Under the pieces are notes generated by a model that searched no databases, was not told the origin of the DNA, and was given only the letters and a program-made list of their open reading frames with translations. Positions 11,270 through 23,098 of a stretch of 64,000 bases of DNA are shown here, in pieces. The number at the start of each line of letters is the position of its first letter. Position 1 is the first letter of the stretch. The position numbers and the translations under genes are program-made. This stretch comes from Dastarcus helophoroides (Eukaryota > Arthropoda > Insecta > Coleoptera > Bothrideridae). The stretch lies in contig CM053325.1 of the NCBI GenBank assembly GCA_028583605.1, positions 42,831,435-42,895,434 on the forward strand. The letters are read 5' to 3'.

Positions 11270-13943
11270 CAGGCCGATTGAAGCGATTGAAGGGGCCCCG
11301 CATCACCTCCAAAATTAACAAAAAGCTATTTTTCGAAATTTAAAGCAAATTGCTTTTGACTAAAGGATGAATTTTAAATTATTTAAATAATTAAAAATAT
11401 ATTTATTTTCAGTTCTCATTGATGGATGAAATTTATTATTGTGTTTATTATAATACCATCTGCTACCCGCCACTTTGTCCACGTGGAACTAAATAACTGT
11501 TTTTCTAGAAAATGGTAATATTTTACTTCTTCGAGGTTTGATTTGCTTAAAAACACTTTCCATGTTAAGCATTGCCCATTTTTCTGTGCAGTCATTAATT
11601 GAACCTACTAACCAAGTTTAGGTTTCTACATCCTGAGATTTAGGTTATACATTGATTCCCTAATAGTTAGCTACACGAGCGTAGGCAGGATTTCCTTCAA
11701 GAGGGGGCAACAGTCATTCTGAAAAATTCATGGGCAAAAAAGAAAACCTTCCGCCGAGTAATAATGCACATATATTTTCACTTAAAAGGGGAAATCGATT
11801 CTTCTGTAAAAAGCGGCATTTCCATTACAAGTCATCTTTAAATAAAAAAATAATGCAACTTTGAAAAATATTTTTCTCAGAATTTTTATTTTATTTAAAT
11901 GTTAACATACATAATTGAGAATTTTGAGATAACAGTCAAAATTTGCAGATAAGATGAATCTCGAATAATAATTTGAAATACTGATAATCAAATTAAAAAA
12001 GACAATAAGAAAAAATAGATAATTAAAAAAGCGGACTTCGAATTAAAATCACGATTTTTGCAAAATACGTACAATTTAGAGCAATTAAAAGAGGAAGATT
12101 GCATTTTCTAGAAAATAGTTCAACTTGCCAAGAGAAAATTTAATTATAAGATCAAACTGGAATTTTGAAAATAAACTATAAATTTCGAAAAAGACGAATT
12201 TATTGGAACATTTAGAGTTTTCAGTACACCATATTAAAAATAAAAACCTAATTTTTCACAAAAGCTGGAAAAATGGCCAAAATTCGAAAAATGGTCTAAT
12301 TTTGTGAAAAAATGGAATTTTAAGAAAAAATCGCAATTTCCAAAAACATCGTTTTCAAATTTTAAAATTCAGTAAAGACGTTGAATTTGTAAGAAATCTT
12401 TTTCTCTAAATCCTCAAAAATATTTTTTAACTTTTTATTAACATTCCGATCTAATTTCAAGATTTTCAGAACCATAAAACATCTCATTTTGAGATAAAAG
12501 TAGACATTTGTTGAATAAAATAAATAATAAAAAAATTGCGGAATTTTGAAATAAATAAACGATTTTTGAAACAAAAAGTAGAATTTTGACAATAAAACGA
12601 AATTTTAAAAATTCAAACTTTAAGAAAAAGGCAAATTTTGGGAAAAAGACTATTTTTAGAAAAAAAATTAAAATTTTGAGAAAAAAGACTAATTTACTAA
12701 GAAAATATTAAATATCGGATATTGAGAGAATTTCACAATTTCATGAAAAAAAAAACCAGTCGTCGAAATTTCTAATAAATCAGATTCTAACCTTTCAAAA
12801 ATAGTAAATGTTCAGAAAATTATCGAAATGTGATAAAATAACCGAAATTTTAAGAAAACTTCAAAAAGGTCAAAAAATTCAAAATGTTCCAGAGAAAATC
12901 AAATTTTAAGGAAAAAGCTGAAATTTTGGAAAAAATAATCTAAACTCTAAGAAAAAGATAAAATTAGGAAAATATGATCGAAATTCTGGGAAAAAGTTCT
13001 AAATTCTGAGAAAAAACGTTTAATCTTTTAGTGAGAATTTGACATTTTCCATAGTTAAATTTTATTGAAATTAAAAATAAGCGGATTTTAAAAAAGAAGA
13101 AACGAAATTTTTGGAAAAAAGATTCTTGGGTTAGTATTAATTTTCTCTCGACTGCTAGACTTAGAGGAAGACAGGAGTCCTACCTTGCCTCATGTGGCGT
13201 CAGAAAATGTCCATTATTGTAATAACGTCGAAATTTTGGCAAACAAATTGTAACTTCCAGAAAATGTTTTCATAATTTTCATATAAAAACTCTAAGTTTC
13301 AAAAAATATACTTTTTTTATTAGAAGATCGACTAAATTTCGAGCAAAGGGCAAATTTTAACAAACAAGCTAAAATTTGCAAAATTAAAAATAGTAGAAAT
13401 TTTCAGAAAAGTCAAATTTCCAGAAATGGCCAAATTTTGGAAACAAACGACCAACTTTTAAATAAAAATTTGAAATTTTGATTAAGTCATGTTTGATAAA
13501 AGAAGTGGAATTTCAAGCATAAATGCAAAACTTCAAAAAAAATACAAATTTTGTAAAAAAGTACGTAATTTGAGAAAAAAGTCGAAATTTCTAAAAAATA
13601 TTTCAAGGGAAGAATAAATTTTGAAGCTCATATATCAAATTTTTTGTCCCTTAGTTCAATACATAAATATTCGGTTTACTGCATGAAACCTGTCCCATTC
13701 TAGCTACATCTATGTTTAGTTAGGATAGGTAACAGAAATAAAATTGTATGTAATTAACTATCCACAGTTACAAACAGTTTCTGCAATTTCATGGTTTGGT
13801 AAATTGAAAGAGTTTGATTGGTTTTGTTTTACATATGAACTCGATAACAGCACAAACATTATTTTTTTTCTGCTAGCTGCTCGGCCAACACAAAAACTAA
13901 AAAAAAATCTAATCGGGCTCCACACCTATTAGATACGGGCCTG
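11270..13943. mobile_element. hAT-like non-autonomous element, copy 1
   Basis: A 2674-bp element starting CAGGCCGATTGAAGCG and ending ATACGGGCCTG. The flanks CAAACAAA (11262-11269) and CAAACGAA (13944-13951) are an 8-bp duplication with one mismatch. GGGGCCCCGC lies just inside the left end and the complement-like GGGCTCC just inside the right. The same termini and subterminal text recur at 28168-31038. From about 11.9 kb the interior is the AAATTTTGA low-complexity texture. No transposase frame was found. Eight-base duplications and CAGG(CC) ends point to the hAT superfamily. Confidence 0.75.
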
Positions 13944-13951
13944 CAAACGAA

Positions 13952-14375
13952 TGTAGAGAAAATTGACTTTTTCTTTTTACGTTTTATTTTGCTAGGAAAG
14001 CATTGAATAAATATAATGTAAATTACAACGAGTTTAAATAAAGTTCGGCTTTAGTTTCGGCCGAAAACAGAACAGAGGTTCGGTTTTGGTTTCGACCAAA
14101 ATTCTAATTTCAGTTGGTCTTTAATTTTATTCACCTTTAAGACATTTGATGGAAATTTTGATAAAAGTGGAGAGTTCATAAAAGTCGAGAATGAATTTAA
14201 TGTTGTGCCTGACACTTTGTTGTTCTAAGAGAAAAACGGATATGTTAGGTTTGATGTCGAGCTTTTGGTCATTTCCTAATACATAGTTTAAAATAATATT
14301 TTCTGTTTTGATGAACTTGAAATAAGTTCATTGTACTTCTAATTATGCAATGAAGAACTCGGGAATATACATATA
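13952..14375. other. Spacer with TTCGG-rich patch
   Basis: Between the hAT-like element and the fold-back at 14378. A patch at 14041-14110 repeats TTCGG(T/C)TT(T/A)GGTTTCG. It resembles the patches at 20740-20880 and 26600-26702, perhaps scraps of one element end. Nothing else is seen. Confidence 0.4.
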
Positions 14376-14377
14376 TA

Positions 14378-16430
14378 CCAGGTTGTCAACTAATGTAAGA
14401 GAGAAGGCCGGCTATATCTCAGCAACGAATCATCCCAGAGCTTTGAGAAAAAAATTTCAATAAGAAAAGTGGCCCTGAAAATTCGCTGAAAAACCTCTAG
14501 GTGGCGTAAGATGTGGAGCTAAATAAAAAATTTGGATTGTATCAAATTTTGTTTTATTAGGGTATATTAAAAATACATGCATTGTAATCCTAGATTAATT
14601 TCAACTTGTTTCTGTTTTACATTTTTTGTTCTATCTCTAAAAATAAAGTGGTGGGAAGACGTCGAATTTTTTTTAAAATGCCATTTACTAATTTAGCATG
14701 AAATTTAACAAATTTACTCTTTTTAGAAAGAGTGTTATTTAGTCTATCGACGGCACTTTTATATGTTTTTATTTTAAAATTATTGTCGCTGCTGCAGCGT
14801 GTTATATAAAATGGTAACAAATTTCGACGTTTAAAAAAAAATTAAATAGAATCATATATCAATTTGGATACCTTAAAATAGAGAATTGAAAGCCCCGAGA
14901 TATCAGTAAAAACCGCAACTCGATATCTTTTGTCTAACCGAAGATATTGGTAAATAAAATTTCAGTAATGTAAAAGCTTGATGACGTTGTTTATCATTTA
15001 GAATACGAAATCAGAGGATGTTTAGAATTTGTCTTACATAATATGGCAATAAGTAATTAACATACTTTCAATGACCTAATATTAATAACAGTAAATTATG
15101 TAAAAAATTAACCGAAGAAACAAAATAATGTTTAAAAAAATTAAAAAAAGACAATCCATTACATTCAAAATGTTAAATTAATATCGTCCATTGATTCCAA
15201 CCCTAGATGTTCAAACTGACTGCAGTGCATCATTTTCATGCAGTGAATCGTCTGACGAATGAACAACACTGCAATTTCAACTTCCGCCGTTGACCATTCT
15301 ACCACTCTAAATAGTGTTTCTTATTCTTTCGATCATGTCGTTTCTTTTGTAAGCTTATTGGCAAAAACAAGGTCTTCGATTCCCCTGACAAATAAAAATC
15401 AAGGCAAGTCAGATCTGGGGACCTGGATGGCCAAAGAACCTGAATTCCAGTTCCTATCCACCTGACATGTGTGCCTGGTTTTGAACTGTGGTTTACCATA
15501 TCTCCAAGTCATTGTTCTAGTACTTAAATGAGGATTAAATTTCACATACTCTAAGGAAAACTCTTTTGCTTTGATTAGGTTTTTCGGGATGCTCCACACG
15601 TAGATTTAGCAGCATTAGTTGCATTTTTATGCATTCGAAATAAATGGTTAACATGTCAAATGCCTCTTCATTTGTATAAATCTGTTTAATTTTATAAACG
15701 AATATAAAAGCGGAAATAACAATTCACTAGTAAACACAATTGTAATTTAAAGATTTGCATTTTTTTTATTTTCATTTTCGCAGTTAACTTTTTTCAATTG
15801 TCACTTTACCAATTTTGTAGGCACACTATGTGATAATTCATAACTTAAACTTTGTTTGCCAATATCTTCGGTTAGACAAAAGATATCGAGTTGCGGTTTT
15901 CACTTCTATTTAGGGTTTTTAATTCTATATTTTAAAATATAAAATTGAAATATCATTCTATTTAATTTTTTTAGAAAAACGGCAAAGTTTGTAACACGCT
16001 GTAGCAGCGACAATAATTTTAAAATAAAAACTTATAAAAGTGCCGTCGATAGACTAAATAACACCCTTTCTATAGAAACTAAATTTGATAAATTTCATTC
16101 AGGATAATTAAAATAAATGGCATTAAAAAGGTTTTTTCTTCACGTCTCGCCACCACTTTACTTTTAGAGATAGAACAAAAATGAGTTGAAATTACCCTAG
16201 AATTACAATGTATGTATTTTCAATATACCTTAATTCAGCTATATTTCGAGAAAATCCTAATTTTCCATTCAGTCCTACGTATTATGCTACCTAGCGCCCA
16301 TTTTAGAACTTTAAAAATATTTTCCAGCAATTTTTCAGAGCCCTTTTTCTTATTGAAATTTTTTTCCCAAAGTTGTGAAGTGATTCGTTACGGAGATACA
16401 GCCGGCGTCCTTTCTTAGTTAGCCACCCGG
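14378..16430. mobile_element. 2-kb fold-back element with 570-bp inverted repeats
   Basis: The arms 14378-14951 and 15858-16430 are diverged inverted repeats. Matching landmarks are GGCCGGCTATATCTC against GGAGATACAGCCGGC, AGTCTATCGACGGCACTTTT against AAAAGTGCCGTCGATAGACT, and the inner junction AACCGAAGATATTGG against CCAATATCTTCGGTT. Both ends are flanked by TA (14376-14377 and 16431-16432). The 900-bp centre contains a scrap of transposase on the minus strand, so this looks like a non-autonomous derivative of a Tc1/mariner-like element with very long TIRs. Confidence 0.75.
15299..15599 (-). pseudogene. Tc1/mariner-like transposase remnant (C-terminal motif)
   Basis: Minus-strand frames overlap here. 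One reads THVRWIGTG then PSRSPDLTCLDFYLSG, which matches the C-terminal block RWIGRG...WP.RSPDL...DFFLWG of the insect DDE transposases that often carry an N-terminal DUF4817 or helix-turn-helix region. The other, upstream in the sense of the gene, reads VKFNPHLSTRTM, resembling the NP.LSTR start of the helix-turn-helix. The roughly 200 residues that should separate them are missing. So this looks internally deleted and frameshifted, leaving the HTH start next to the last catalytic Asp region. The C-terminal identification is firm; the HTH match is weaker. Confidence 0.65.
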
Positions 16431-16432
16431 TA

Positions 16433-17298
16433 CATTCAGTCCGCTATGAGATTGCCATTATTTCATAATTATAATATTCGTATAAAGTAGGTACGATTGG
16501 GAGACATCCGCAATTTCCACCTCTTTCTATAATTTCTTCGTATTCATTCAATTTGGTATCGCAAATGTCATTTTTTTAAATACAAATTTATTGAGAAATT
16601 AACAGATTTTCTAAGTAGGCAATTTTAATTTTGTCCGACATTGTATAATTTTTTCAAAACGGAATCATCTGAAAATTATGGAATGTTTGACAGTGCGCAA
16701 TTTAGAACGGTAAAAGCTGAAACAACTGAATAATCAAACTGCCATCACATATTCAGCTTGTCATTTGCAAAACAAGACGATCTGATTAACACTACCCATT
16801 TGTATTAATTGGATCGGCGTTTCTGAGAGCACGATGCGGACTAATTAGCCGCAAACCGCAATAATACGAGTAGTTTGAAATTGCAAATCCCTCTGGGCTA
16901 TTTGCCGAAAAAGGTTTTAATAATGAAGTGAAACCAGTGCCTTCTGTAGCAAATTAAAATTTACTCCAATTAAACTAATTGTTTGAGTAAAACGACGATA
17001 AACACGACCCAGCTGAATGGCAGCGAAACTTGTAAACACAACGGAAATGTAAAAAGTGAATTGAATCGTCCACAAAATAAACATTTATAATTTAAAAGGT
17101 AGGTGCGCTGCTAAAAATTAAAAACACTGAAATATTATATGTGGAATTTCATATTATAGAATTTCGTAATATTCACAATATAAGTAAACGGTAACAACAG
17201 CAACAAACAACAAAGGTGTTTCATAATACTACATAGACTTCACATCTAAAAATCGAATTCATCAGTGCATAGTTTTCTTTGGCGAATTTTATGTCTAT
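16433..17298. other. Unassigned intergenic DNA
   Basis: Less low-complexity than its surroundings, with no recognisable frame, repeat end or RNA gene. Candidate stretch for unique host sequence. Confidence 0.4.
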
Positions 17299-18242
17299 CG
17301 GGTGTAACAGGATCATGGTACATCCCTTCATTTTACTTTATCTATAAAGATACAATTTTCAAACTTGTTACACTTAATCTACCCTATGAAATGTCAAATT
17401 TGAACATAAAAATGATATTTCTACTATTATCACTTTCGCTAAAACTGACACAAACTTTGGATTTTTAAATGGAATACCCTGTATATTATTACAGTTTTAA
17501 AATTTGGACAATTTTTCAGTAAATTACACATAAAATAAGCGCTTTTTTAAAGAATCAAACATTCTTTTGCTTCCATTTCTTTTTCCTAGAATGTCATGAA
17601 TTATCCTAATTAATTCTAACCCACCACATTAATGGTGCAAAAAATTAAATTAGAAAAATTGAGAAAGCCTCAATTGTTTTTATTTGCTTTCTACAGCTAT
17701 TTTATGTTTTTATTGAATAAATCTTCAAATAAATTGAAACCGATTATTTTCAATTTTTTTGGCTGCAACATCAGTTCCATTGGTTTTAAAACAAAAATGA
17801 AAATATGGTTAGATTCGCCGTTAATTATACTTTATTGTGGTACCACATTATAGTGCCATTTAAGAAAATGAAGTTATGATCTAAAACCATTTTTGTTAAT
17901 TTTATAACGTAATAAAAGAATGCAATACTCTTTTTTTCACGCGATTTGATTTTTGTAGAATTAATGTGGTCCATTAGAATTAATTAGAATGAGTCACAGC
18001 CTTCTAGATTAAAAAATAAAATAAGAGGAACAAAAATTATCATTCAAAAATCTGTATTCAGAATATTGTAAAGATTCCAAAAATCAAAAGTTGGCATCAG
18101 CTTTAGCAAAAGTGACAGCAGTAGGAATGTCATTTTTATGTTAAAGTTTAAGATTTCATGCGTACATGAAGTGTAGTTTTGAAAATGTTATCTTCATAAA
18201 TAAAGAAAAAATAGGGGGTGTACCATGATCCCGTTACACCCG
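17299..18242. mobile_element. TIR element CGGGTGTAACAGGATCATGG
   Basis: The left end CGGGTGTAACAGGATCATGG is mirrored on the right by CCATGATCCCGTTACACCCG. The inverted similarity runs about 150 bp inward (ATGAAATGTCAAATTTGA, ATGATATTTCTACT and AGTGACAGCAGTAGGAATGT as complement). The total is 944 bp with no transposase frame. A 5' fragment of the same family lies at 31258-31400. The superfamily is not clear from the flanks. Confidence 0.7.
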
Positions 18243-18686
18243 ATTTGTATATACAACTCTTACATCATTAAAGTAAAAGATTGTTATTAAGTTGACCTTT
18301 GTCGCGAATTGTCTCGTTAATTTTTTTTAAACATGTCATACTTTGTTATAATTTCAAACATTTACCATTTTAAAAAAAGTCGAAAAATCAGAATTCTTAA
18401 AAAAAAAACAAATTTTCAAGAATTTGCAAACGTAAAAATGTTCAATAAAATTTAAATTTTTCAAAAATTTTAAATTCCCAAAACAGGCGGAATTTGAAAC
18501 CAAATTTCGTAGATCGATTGTAAGTTTTGAAAAACGGTCGCTCTTTTTAAAAAAGTTAAAATCTTTAAAAAAGTCAAAATTCTGAAAGACAAAACTTCAA
18601 ATCAACATTTTCAAAAAAATTAGAAATTTTTCAAAAAAATAGAATTTTTTTATCAAAAATAGAATTTTTTCATCAAAAATTTTAGG
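18243..18686. repeat. Low-complexity AAATTTT-type tract
   Basis: Same degenerate texture as 6691-8752. It directly abuts the left end of PLE copy B. Confidence 0.5.
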
Positions 18687-18820
18687 AATTAAAATACAAA
18701 TCTTGTTCTCTGAAATCAAGAAAGATTAAAAAACACAACAAAGGTTGCTCCAATGCGTTTCGATACCCAAGCTATCATCTTCAGAGAGATACTAACACCT
18801 AATCCTAAAATTAACCCTTA
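18687..18820 (-). mobile_element. PLE copy B, inverted left terminal repeat
   Basis: Reverse complement of the PLE terminal sequence: ATACAAATCTTGTTCTCTGA, AAACACAACAAAGG, then the hammerhead-like core on the minus strand at 18758-18784 (CTGAAGA, stem GATAGC, GAAA, with one loop change), then CCTAATCCTAAAATTAACCC. The PLE coding frame begins immediately afterwards. Confidence 0.8.
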
Positions 18821-19436
18821 TCAATATAAATTATTAATAAGAAAATTCAAATGTCAATTGGTACATACCAAGACTTTCCGAACTGATAAACTATTAATAA
18901 AAAATTTCAAATGTCAGTTGGTAACTACCACGACTTTCCGAGCTGACGAAAACAAAAATTTTAAGTTCGTCTCACTTCCGTTTGAACCCTCGCTTAAGTA
19001 TGGTTTAGGTGGAATTTAACGAAAACAGGGCTTCCGGGTTGTTTATAGTTTTAACGGCAAATTAAATTCGCTTTAAGGTAGTTTGAAGGATAAAGTAGAG
19101 CAAAGCAATAAGTCTTGTATTTACCAAATATTATGTACAGATTCTCGTCAAAAGTACGTCGGGCGGACTAGACGATTTCTTAAAATCCGGCTGAAGGAGC
19201 ATTTGGCTCATTTGAGATACGGAAGAACTGAGAAGTCAAGTGTGGCTTGACATGCTTTTGAATTAGATCATAGGATAGATAATAATTTTAAACTGTTAAG
19301 AGTAGTAAAAAAGAATTCTATGTTAAATGCTTGTGAAAGCTTAGCCATCCATAAGTCTGGAGACAACCTTATGAATGGTTGCCCTGGGCCTTTAGGCCAT
19401 TCATCTCTGTTAAAAATAGTTAAGGTTGATGGATAA
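18821..19436 (+). pseudogene. Penelope-like element GIY-YIG endonuclease, 3' coding end
   Basis: A single reading frame runs through the block, interrupted by stops at 19017 (TAA), 19074 (TAA) and 19248 (TGA), with the natural end at 19434-19436. It carries the linker found before the endonuclease in PLEs (SLKDKVEQSNKS), then IYQILC (the GIY strand), YVGRTRRFL (the YIG strand with the catalytic-type Arg), KEHLAHLRYGRTEKSSVA, and HAFELDHRI. The last holds the His of the endonuclease core. It then reads AIHK and GCPGPLGHS to the end. This is the C-terminal endonuclease domain that makes the nick used for target-primed insertion. The reverse transcriptase part is absent. With no frameshift but three stops, decay is moderate. 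Confidence 0.9.
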
Positions 19437-19692
19437 GGAATTGTGACACTACGACGTGTATGATTAGATACGCATGCGCGTTCGGATGAGGTCGATCATG
19501 CACGAAGTTAATCTTCTTAGTAAATAAGAGTTAATTTTGGGATTAAGTGGTAGTATTTTTCTGAAGAGGATAGCTTGGCTATCAAAACACATTAGAACAA
19601 CCTTTGTTGTGTTTTTTAGTCATTCTTAGTTTTAGAAGACAAGATTTGTATGTCAATTTTTGAAGATAAGCAAGGACCAGTCCGTTACACCA
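19390..19692 (+). mobile_element. PLE copy B, right terminal repeat
   Basis: The untranslated end of the PLE: TCTGTTAAAAATAGTTA, CGTGTATGATTAG, ATGCGCGTTCGGATG, then a hammerhead-like core at 19561-19586 (CTGAAGA, stem GATAGC/GCTATC, with GAAA changed to AAAA). It ends ACAAGATTTGTATGTCAA and AAGGACCAGTCCGTTACACC before an A-run. With the inverted left repeat it gives the flanking layout known for Penelope-type elements. Confidence 0.8.
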
Positions 19693-20979
19693 AAAAAAAA
19701 AAAAAAATAGTGAACATTTTCAAAAAATTCGATATTTATAGAATAAGTCAAGTTTTCGAGAAATAGTTAAAACTATGAAAAAAGTCAAAATTTTCAAGTC
19801 AGTTTATCGCAAAAACTCGAAATTTTGAGAGTCGAAATTTTTCTAAGCGTGTAATATTCAACATAAAGCTATTTGATGCTAGAGGTTTTTTCTATTTACT
19901 AGGTCACTGAAACGTGACTTGATAAAGTTAATGGGACATGGAAAAATAAAAGTAATAATTGTAAATATTTCTGAAAGTTGTAGGAGTAACCCATATAATG
20001 CTTATACAGAGTGTCCCCAAATTTCAGCGGCAACGCTTGAGAGTAAAAATTTATGACGATAAATAAATACGATTTACGAAAAAAGGTTTAATAAAAGGTT
20101 TTTGGTTTCTGATTGATAAGCCGTCAAAGTTGTTCAGAAAAAAATAATTACAACCCCACAACCTCTTTACCCTTCGTATATTTGAAACATATTCTTAGAC
20201 TGTTAAGGTTAATCATTTCCCAGAATCTTAGTGAAAGCGATATATTGGGTGGTAGTTTTCTCGTACCACTTCTCTATTTTACCGATCAGAACTTTTTTTA
20301 TGGTCGTATTTTTTCAAAAAGAGCAGGGCTACAAAAAGGCAATTTTATTCCAAACAAATTTTGTCCTTCAATAAAATTGCCTACAGATCACCATTTCTGA
20401 GAAAAATGACTATTTGTGGGTCTGTGTTTGTCGATTTCTGCAGTAAATGTAACTGAATTAAAATGTTCCATTTAGTAGGCCATAAAAACAAACTGTATAA
20501 CAATTTTAATTTCATTGTCAATCTAAAATTAACGTTTGGGTTTCAATAATTGGTGATTTTTTAATGAAAAATGTATTCCATTTATTGTAATTTAAACAGA
20601 TTGTGTCTTCTTTGCAAATATTAATTTTACATACATTTAATTGCATTGGCATACTACAAACTTTTTTGGCTTATTTTAATAAAATTATAAGTATAAATTC
20701 CTTTACTTTGGGTGACAACTGGAGAGGGCGGACGGTATTTAAGGTTTCGACCTTGTATTTCTTTTGTTCCGGTTTTCGGTTATCGTTCCAGCAAAAAAAA
20801 TATATCTGTTTAGTTCTGGTTTTCGTCCGACAAAAATAAGGTTTTTTTTTCCGGTTTTTAGTTTTCAGTTCAGTTCCGGGTGACTCATTTTTTGATTTTT
20901 CAAAAGCTTTTCGAGTAAAAATTTGATTTTGGAACATAATTTAGAAAATGTTATGTCTTTATTTTTTTTTTAATATTAT
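19693..20979. repeat. Spacer with fragments of dispersed repeats
   Basis: ATACAGAGTGTCCCC at about 20008 looks like a mariner-type MITE end. The stretch 20210-20400 (ATATATTGGGTGGTAGTTTTC and GCCTACAGATCACCATTT) reappears in inverted, diverged form at 26920-27120. The 20740-20880 patch repeats CCGGTTTT(C/A)GGTT. The reading frame at 20113-20400 is a chance reading of this repeat. Confidence 0.45.
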
Positions 20980-21581
20980 CATATATGTAATACTTCTATA
21001 TGGCTTGTTTTGTCCCTTTGTTTGTGTTAAAAAGGCGCGATGGATATATATGTTTGTCTTTTTCAAGGACAGAATATATTAACCAATCCCAAAGTTTATT
21101 TCAAATATTCCTCTTCTCGTCAGTTGACACTGTTGTCATTCTTTTATTAGTATTCCCGCCCATTTTGTCATGTGTTGCCCCTATAAAAAAGTTAATTAAC
21201 TGTTATCGTCTTTTTGTAATTAATGTGTAATAAATATTTCTATGGTATTTAATATTTGTGAAAAAGTAACTGGATATTTTTCATAGGAAAACAGGAAAAC
21301 TAACTGGATAGTCTTTATTCTACTTAGGATTTGTTTAGTTTGGTTTGGTGTACGATATTTTGTGTTGTATTTTTTTTTCTATTTTACCCTGTGTTAAATT
21401 TAGTAGTTAACATTTTGTATTGCTTGAACAAAACATCGGAAAAATCATGAAGATTTCTAACGCATGCACAGAATGCTTGTCCTTGAAAGAGTACGACATA
21501 TACTTTCATCTCACCTTTTTGACAAAGCATTTTGCATAGGCTATTATACACAACACCCCATATAGAAGTATTACATATATG
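20980..21581. mobile_element. TIR element CATATATGTAATACTTCTAT, full copy
   Basis: A 602-bp element with ends CATATATGTAATACTTCTAT and its exact complement ATAGAAGTATTACATATATG. Subterminal text TTTTGTCCCTTTGT and CAAAGCATTTTGC is shared, in reverse orientation, with the internally deleted copy at 42212-42535. No coding potential. It is probably a MITE; the target duplication is ambiguous because the ends are TA-rich. Confidence 0.75.
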
Positions 21582-21785
21582 AACATGTAACTATTTTGAC
21601 CCTGCCTAAAATTTAAGGTAAATATTTTCTATTACTCAAGCTTACAAATTTCAAGCTGAAACTCTGGATTTTGATTTCAATTTTAGTTCAAATTTCGGGA
21701 AAAATCTGAACTTTACAAAGCACTAAATCGGAATTTCGGGCTTAGAAATTTAAAATTTAAATTATTATTCATTGTAAACTTATTG

Positions 21786-22995
21786 ATCGGAATTAGTAGT
21801 TTGTGCAACAAGAGCGGATATGATGTCCATATCGCACGAGAACGAAGTTTGAGCACGACGCCTAAGGCGGAGTGCCTCAATCGTTCGAGTGCGATATGGA
21901 CAATCCGCTCGAGTTGTACAGCGTATTTTTCCCACGACTACGATCTATCAAAGACTAAAACACGATTTAGCAAATTAATTATTTTTCATCTGACATTTGC
22001 AGTTTCTAATATATTTTATATAGTTACCATGTGTCAATGAAACGTCATAAATTTATCGTAACAAAATTCATATTTACTATATGATTTTTAAGGTAATCAT
22101 ATCTTGAATATTTTACTTGCAGACTCAGAAATGTCTGCTGGGATAAAGTTTACTGATTCTGCACTAAAAGTACTCATTTTAAATATTTTCTTTGGTAAAT
22201 ACCGAAGTCAGTTTGACAGATTCTGTGGTATAATTCTTAATCTAAAAATGACATTCGTCTTTATCGCACGTCGCGACTTTCGTTATATCCGTTCACTAGA
22301 CTGATATGGTCTATCTATCCTGCTCGTACGATATAAAGAAAACAGTGAATATACGGGTGGGAGTGGAAATTAGTTGTTTGTACAACAAGAGCGGATATGA
22401 TGTCCATATCGCACGAGAACGAAGTTTGAGCACGACGCCTAAGGCGGAGTGCCTCAATCGTTCGAGTGCGATGTGGACAATTCGCTCGAGTTGTACAGCG
22501 TATTTTTCCTACGACTACGATCTATTAAAGATTTAAATACGATTTAGCAAATAAATAATTTTTCATCTGACATTTGCAGTTTCTAATATATTTTATATAG
22601 TTACCATGTGTCAATGAAACGTCATAAATTTATCGTAACAAAATTCATATTTACTATATGATTTTTAAGGTAATCATATCTTGAATATTTTACTTGCAGA
22701 CTCAGAAATGTCTGCTGGGATAAAGTTTACTGATTCTGCACTAAAAGTACTCATTTTAAATATTTTCTTTGGTAAATACCGAAGTCAGTTTGACAGATTC
22801 TATGGTATAATTCTGAATCTAAAAATGACATTCCTCTTTATCGCATGCCGTGATTGGTCAATTTCATATCCACACTAGTGTGGATATGAAATCGACTAAT
22901 CACGGCGCGACTTTCGTTATATCCGTTCACTAGACTGATAAGGTCTATCTATCCTGCTCGTAAGGTATAAAGAAAACGAGTCGGAGTGGGAAAAT
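21786..22995. repeat. 577-bp tandem duplication
   Basis: Two direct copies, about 21786-22362 and 22363-22995, are nearly identical apart from scattered changes. Each begins with a hairpin in which GAGCGGATATGATGTCCATA is mirrored by ATATGGACAATCCGCTC, and each ends TATCCGTTCACTAGACTGAT. The second copy is longer because of a palindromic insert (22848-22907). High identity implies recent tandem duplication. The 65-85 codon frames that recur in both copies follow from the duplication and show no known motif. Confidence 0.85.
22848..22907. mobile_element. 60-bp palindrome in the second tandem copy
   Basis: GCCGTGATTGGTCAATTTC is mirrored by GAAATCGACTAATCACGGC around the centre ATCCACACTAGTGTGGAT. 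The first tandem copy has only GCACGTCGCGAC at this place. A relic of the same palindrome occurs at about 5155-5215. It was therefore either lost from copy 1 or gained by copy 2. The presence of the older relic favours loss. Confidence 0.75.
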
Positions 22996-23098
22996 ATTAT
23001 TAATATTGTAACATTTTTGCGTTAAATATTTCCAATCTGGGTATCAGAAATGTTAAATTTAAATTCAACCTAGAAATTTTCATAACAATCCTAAATTA

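Noticed and set aside
21783..22878. Repeated 65-85 codon frames with ARERSLSTTPKAECL-type text
   Set aside because: They duplicate because the DNA is tandemly duplicated. The sequence falls on a hairpin of the repeat and has no known protein match.
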